From: an uncultured Pelagibacteraceae bacterium
GTDB taxonomy: Bacteria; Pseudomonadota; Alphaproteobacteria; Pelagibacterales; Pelagibacteraceae
Length of the DNA: 46,244 nucleotides
Assembly (NCBI GenBank): GCA_902559075.1
Contig: CACEGO010000006.1
Span: forward strand, 1-46,244
Reading direction: 5' to 3'
Position numbers and translations under genes: made by a program. Under the pieces are notes generated by a model. The model was not told where the DNA came from. It ran no database searches and saw only the letters and a program-made list of their open reading frames with translations. The number at the start of each line of letters is the position of its first letter. The first letter of the stretch is position 1. Positions 43,282 through 46,244 of the stretch are shown one piece after another.

Positions 43282-43945
43282 GAGTACTCTTCTTAAATTA
43301 AAAAAGATAAATCTCAAATACCAAACTGGTAAAGATAATATCAGCGTTTTAAAGAATGTAGATTTAAATATTAAGAAAAAAGAAACTATTTCTGTTGTTG
43401 GGGAAAGTGGTTCAGGAAAAACAAGTTTAATTATGTTAGTTGGAGGTTTAGAGAAACCTACCTCTGGAAAAATATTTTTTCAAGATCAAGAAATAACAGG
43501 TCTTAGTGAAGATGAGGTTTCAGAGATTAGAAAAAAAAATATTGGAATTATATTTCAGTCTTTTTATTTGATTCCTAATTACACAGCAGTAGAAAATGTT
43601 GCTTTAACTCTTGAGCTTAATAATTTTAAAAATCCTCAAAAAGAGGCAAAAAATTTATTAGATCGTTTTGGTTTGAAACATCGTTTTAACAATCTTCCAA
43701 GTCAATTATCGGGTGGTGAACAACAACGTGTTGCTATCGCAAGAGCAATTGCAATGAAACCAGAATTAATCTTAGCTGATGAACCAACAGGAAACTTGGA
43801 TACTGAAAATTCTATAATGATTACAAGTATTTTATTTAAATATGTAAAAGAAGAGGGCTCTTCTTTAATCATAGTAACTCACGATCCTAAGCTAGCAGAT
43901 AAAGCTAAAAGAAAAATAAAAATTAAAGATGGAAAAATTAAATAA
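43280..43945 (+). CDS. ybbA: ABC transporter ATP-binding protein (YbbA/LolD-like)
   Basis: A 221-residue ATPase from ATG 43280; the longer frame from 43232 would run through tesA. Walker A is in [13 protein letters not shown], the Q loop in [20 protein letters not shown], the signature in [14 protein letters not shown], Walker B in [12 protein letters not shown] and the H loop in VTHDPK. It is of the MacB/LolD group, powering an FtsX-type permease encoded next. Its end overlaps the permease start by 17 bases. Role likely in envelope stress or lipid/lysophospholipid handling along with TesA, by context. Confidence 0.92.
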   Translation: MSTLLKLKKINLKYQTGKDNISVLKNVDLNIKKKETISVVGESGSGKTSLIMLVGGLEKPTSGKIFFQDQEITGLSEDEVSEIRKKNIGIIFQSFYLIPNYTAVENVALTLELNNFKNPQKEAKNLLDRFGLKHRFNNLPSQLSGGEQQRVAIARAIAMKPELILADEPTGNLDTENSIMITSILFKYVKEEGSSLIIVTHDPKLADKAKRKIKIKDGKIK

Positions 43946-46244
43946 ACCCTCAGAATTTAGTTTAATTTTCAAATATGCTTTAAAAGACTTAAGCAGAAAT
44001 TATCATAAAATCTCTAGTATTATCGTTACTCTATTTATAAGTCTTTTTATCTTAAGTGCTATTTTCACAATTGAAGATAGTCTTAAAAAAGAACTTAATG
44101 ATAATGCAAAAGCACTTTTGGGTGGAGATTTAGAGATTGATTACAATCGTAATAGAGGAAATTTAGATTTAGTTAATCAAGTAAAACAATTTGCGACTGT
44201 CTCTCAAATGATTGAGTTCAGCACTATGCTTTCAACGACTGGTAGAGAAAAAAATAAATCGTTATTTACTAGAATTAAGACTGTTGATGAAATGTATCCT
44301 TTATATGGAAATGTAGATTATGAACCCAAAGGTTCTTATGAAAGAATGCAGAAAGAACCTTATACCATCCTAATCAATGAAAGTTTATCGAAAACCCTTA
44401 ATATAAAAATTAACGAAGAAGTAAAGGTGCAAGATAAAAAGTTTATTGTGATTGGAGTAATTAAATCAGTTCCAGATGTTAGTGGATTTGTTACATTTGG
44501 TGATTGGGCTTTAGCAGGAAAACAAACCTTAGAAATTTTAAAATTAAATGGGATTGGTAGCTTTTTAAACTACGAATACAAAGTAAAATTTAATGAAGCG
44601 GATAAACCAGATGAAATTGAAAAAAAAATTGAAGAAATTTTTAAAGACGATCAAAAAGTAAAACTTAGATATCCTGAAAATTCTGCAAGTGGAATAAAGA
44701 GAATTATCAATAATTTTTCTCAATTCTTGTCTCTTGTATCTATCAGTGCAATGTTGATTGCCGGTATTGGAATTGCAAATACCTTGCTTTCTTTTATTAA
44801 TCAAAACAATATGTCTATAGCTGTTAGAAAAGCAGTTGGCTTTTATTCAGGTAATATCAAAACATTATATTATCTTCAATTATTCATACTGCTATTTATC
44901 ATCACCGCAGTTGCCTATGGATCGAGTTTTTTAATTGTTCCAATAGTAGACAAATATCTATCCGATGGATTAGGATTAAATGTTAACCCGGTATTTTCGT
45001 TACTAAATTTTTTAAAAATATTTTTAGTTGGCCTTCTGGTGCTTGTTATTTTTTCTATTCCAACAATTAGTTCGATTGATCAAGTGAAAGCTTCTAATTT
45101 ATTTAGAAACGTATTTCAAAACCTTCAATTTTATCATTCAAAAAAATCAGTTTCTCTAAGCTTTGTCTTGCTATCAGTCTTAATTTTATTATTTACAGTT
45201 GGGTCTGAACAACCCTCTTATAGCTTGGGATACTTTGGTGCTTTTTTTGCATGTTTATTTGTTTTTTTTTTACTTTCAAAATTAATTATTTTTTTCTTAA
45301 AAAAATTAAAATCAAGTTCATTAATTTCTTTAAAAGTTTCAATTAAAAATATTACCCAAACAAAAAGTATAACTCCTATTACCGTCATGTCTCTTGGTTT
45401 AGGAGTTACTTTATTATTAACATTAGCCCTAGTTGGTACAAACTTTCAAAGAGAAATTGCTAAATCAATTCCTGATATTGCTCCTGATTATTTCTTCGTA
45501 GGGATTCAAAAAGGAGAAAAAGAGAAGTTTGAGCAAGGGATTTTAAACATGGATCCAGGTGCAAATATTGAGATTGTTCCAATGGTCTCTTCTGGAATTG
45601 TAAAAATTAATGGAATAGATCCAAATACATACATAAAATCAGATAATGATAGCTACTGGGTTATTGGAAGTGAGAGAAGATCTTCATGGGTAGAAAATGT
45701 ACCTAAAGATAATCCGATTGTAAAAGGTCAATGGTGGGATTTATCAAATCCTAATCAGCTTCAAATATCTTTAGATGCTAAAGTTGCAAAAGATTTAGAT
45801 ATTCAATTGGGTGATGTTTTTACGTTAAATATCTATGGTCGAGAAATTGATGGCAAAGTGATTAATTTTAGAGAAGTTGATTACCGAGATTTAAGTATTA
45901 ATTTTGCTATGTTGTTTAACCCACAATTTGCAAAAAATATCCCACATGAATATTTGGCAACAGCAAAATTTAATTCTAATAAATTTGATGAAACTAAAAT
46001 GATTGAAATAATGCCGAGCTTATCAATGATAAAAATTGCAGATTATCTTGCTAAAGTCACAGCAGTTTTAAACAAAGTATTTATAGCAGTGACATTAATT
46101 TCAGCAGTTACAATAATTATAGGTTTAATTGTAATTTCAAGCGCAATTATGGTTCAAGGAAAAGTAAAAGAATATCAAAATCTAGTCTTCAAAATTTTAG
46201 GTTTTTCAAAAAAACAAATTATTTTTTCATCTTTGATTGAATTT
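43929..46244 (+). CDS. ybbP: FtsX/YbbP-like ABC permease, 3' part missing
   Basis: From ATG 43929 the frame stays open to the window end, 772 residues with no stop, so the C terminus is cut off. An N-terminal helix (ISSIIVTLFISLFILSAIF), a long soluble domain with ALLGGDLEIDYNRNRGN, then membrane helices near residue 265 (FSQFLSLVSISAMLIAGIGIAN, the FtsX opening) and a second unit of soluble domain plus helices (LITLLLTLALVGTNF-like at about 490) match the YbbP/DUF-type permease with two FtsX domains. It partners YbbA in the inner membrane; such systems are thought to act on lipids or hydrophobic compounds, without a settled substrate. Confidence 0.88.
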   Translation, partial: MEKLNKPSEFSLIFKYALKDLSRNYHKISSIIVTLFISLFILSAIFTIEDSLKKELNDNAKALLGGDLEIDYNRNRGNLDLVNQVKQFATVSQMIEFSTMLSTTGREKNKSLFTRIKTVDEMYPLYGNVDYEPKGSYERMQKEPYTILINESLSKTLNIKINEEVKVQDKKFIVIGVIKSVPDVSGFVTFGDWALAGKQTLEILKLNGIGSFLNYEYKVKFNEADKPDEIEKKIEEIFKDDQKVKLRYPENSASGIKRIINNFSQFLSLVSISAMLIAGIGIANTLLSFINQNNMSIAVRKAVGFYSGNIKTLYYLQLFILLFIITAVAYGSSFLIVPIVDKYLSDGLGLNVNPVFSLLNFLKIFLVGLLVLVIFSIPTISSIDQVKASNLFRNVFQNLQFYHSKKSVSLSFVLLSVLILLFTVGSEQPSYSLGYFGAFFACLFVFFLLSKLIIFFLKKLKSSSLISLKVSIKNITQTKSITPITVMSLGLGVTLLLTLALVGTNFQREIAKSIPDIAPDYFFVGIQKGEKEKFEQGILNMDPGANIEIVPMVSSGIVKINGIDPNTYIKSDNDSYWVIGSERRSSWVENVPKDNPIVKGQWWDLSNPNQLQISLDAKVAKDLDIQLGDVFTLNIYGREIDGKVINFREVDYRDLSINFAMLFNPQFAKNIPHEYLATAKFNSNKFDETKMIEIMPSLSMIKIADYLAKVTAVLNKVFIAVTLISAVTIIIGLIVISSAIMVQGKVKEYQNLVFKILGFSKKQIIFSSLIEF

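Noticed and set aside
1..46244. CRISPR array, insertion sequence, prophage or integration site
   Set aside because: No repeated spacer pattern, transposase, integrase or flanking direct repeats were seen anywhere in the window.

Overview
The window looks like a stretch of chromosome from a SAR11-type alphaproteobacterium (Candidatus Pelagibacter or a close relative). The DNA is very AT-rich, lysine, asparagine and isoleucine codons dominate, spacers are tiny, and many genes overlap or share start and stop bases. Gene content fits too: an AprBA/AprM sulfite-oxidation module, TRAP transport, many DadA/SDR-type oxidoreductases, AmtB, and no insertion sequences, prophage genes, CRISPR array, tRNA or rRNA that I can see. 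This assignment rests on protein resemblance and genome style, not on a database search.

Layout. (1) 1-2049: the end of a ybgC-type thioesterase, two very small ORFs, a secreted DUF3047 protein and an SDR dehydrogenase. (2) 2055-6646, minus strand: an NCS1 permease and a TRAP transporter (dctP-dctQ-dctM), with a strong hairpin between dctP and dctQ. (3) 6792-12209, plus strand: a tight run of GMC dehydrogenase, TerC, SDR, M23 peptidase-like protein, hydratase and EamA permease. (4) 12216-22846: a sulfur block. It holds a DadA-type FAD oxidoreductase and xsc (minus), suyA-suyB and a YeiH-type exporter (plus), then on the minus strand the operon aprM-aprB-aprA-orf116-small ORF-tauE. (5) 22962-28209, minus strand: HIT protein, pabC, pabA, pabB, an MFS permease and a MetC-like PLP enzyme as one operon. 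(6) 28282-35510: mostly small household genes (a 27-residue basic protein, a membrane protein, mnmA, DUF3553, a cysQ-like phosphatase, recX, an ABA4-like protein, an HCCA-isomerase-like protein, rhodanese, an FkbM-like methyltransferase, a GT9 glycosyltransferase, bcp). (7) 35640-46244: amtB, HU, rseP, a second DadA-type oxidoreductase, ytoQ, yajQ, a SRAP protein, a TPR protein, a small possibly broken gene, tesA, and the divergent ybbA-ybbP ABC system, cut by the window end.

How it works together. The clearest theme is use of C2/C3 organosulfonates. Xsc would turn sulfoacetaldehyde into acetyl phosphate and sulfite, and SuyAB would split sulfolactate into pyruvate and sulfite. AprBA with its membrane anchor AprM would oxidise sulfite to APS, while TauE and YeiH-type proteins could export sulfite or sulfate. 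The TRAP transporter, GMC dehydrogenase and DadA-type oxidase close by could supply sulfoacetaldehyde from isethionate or taurine, but that link is inference. Two uncharacterised genes inside the apr operon (116 aa and about 44 aa) are the best candidates for undescribed parts. No gene-free stretch exceeds about 300 bases.
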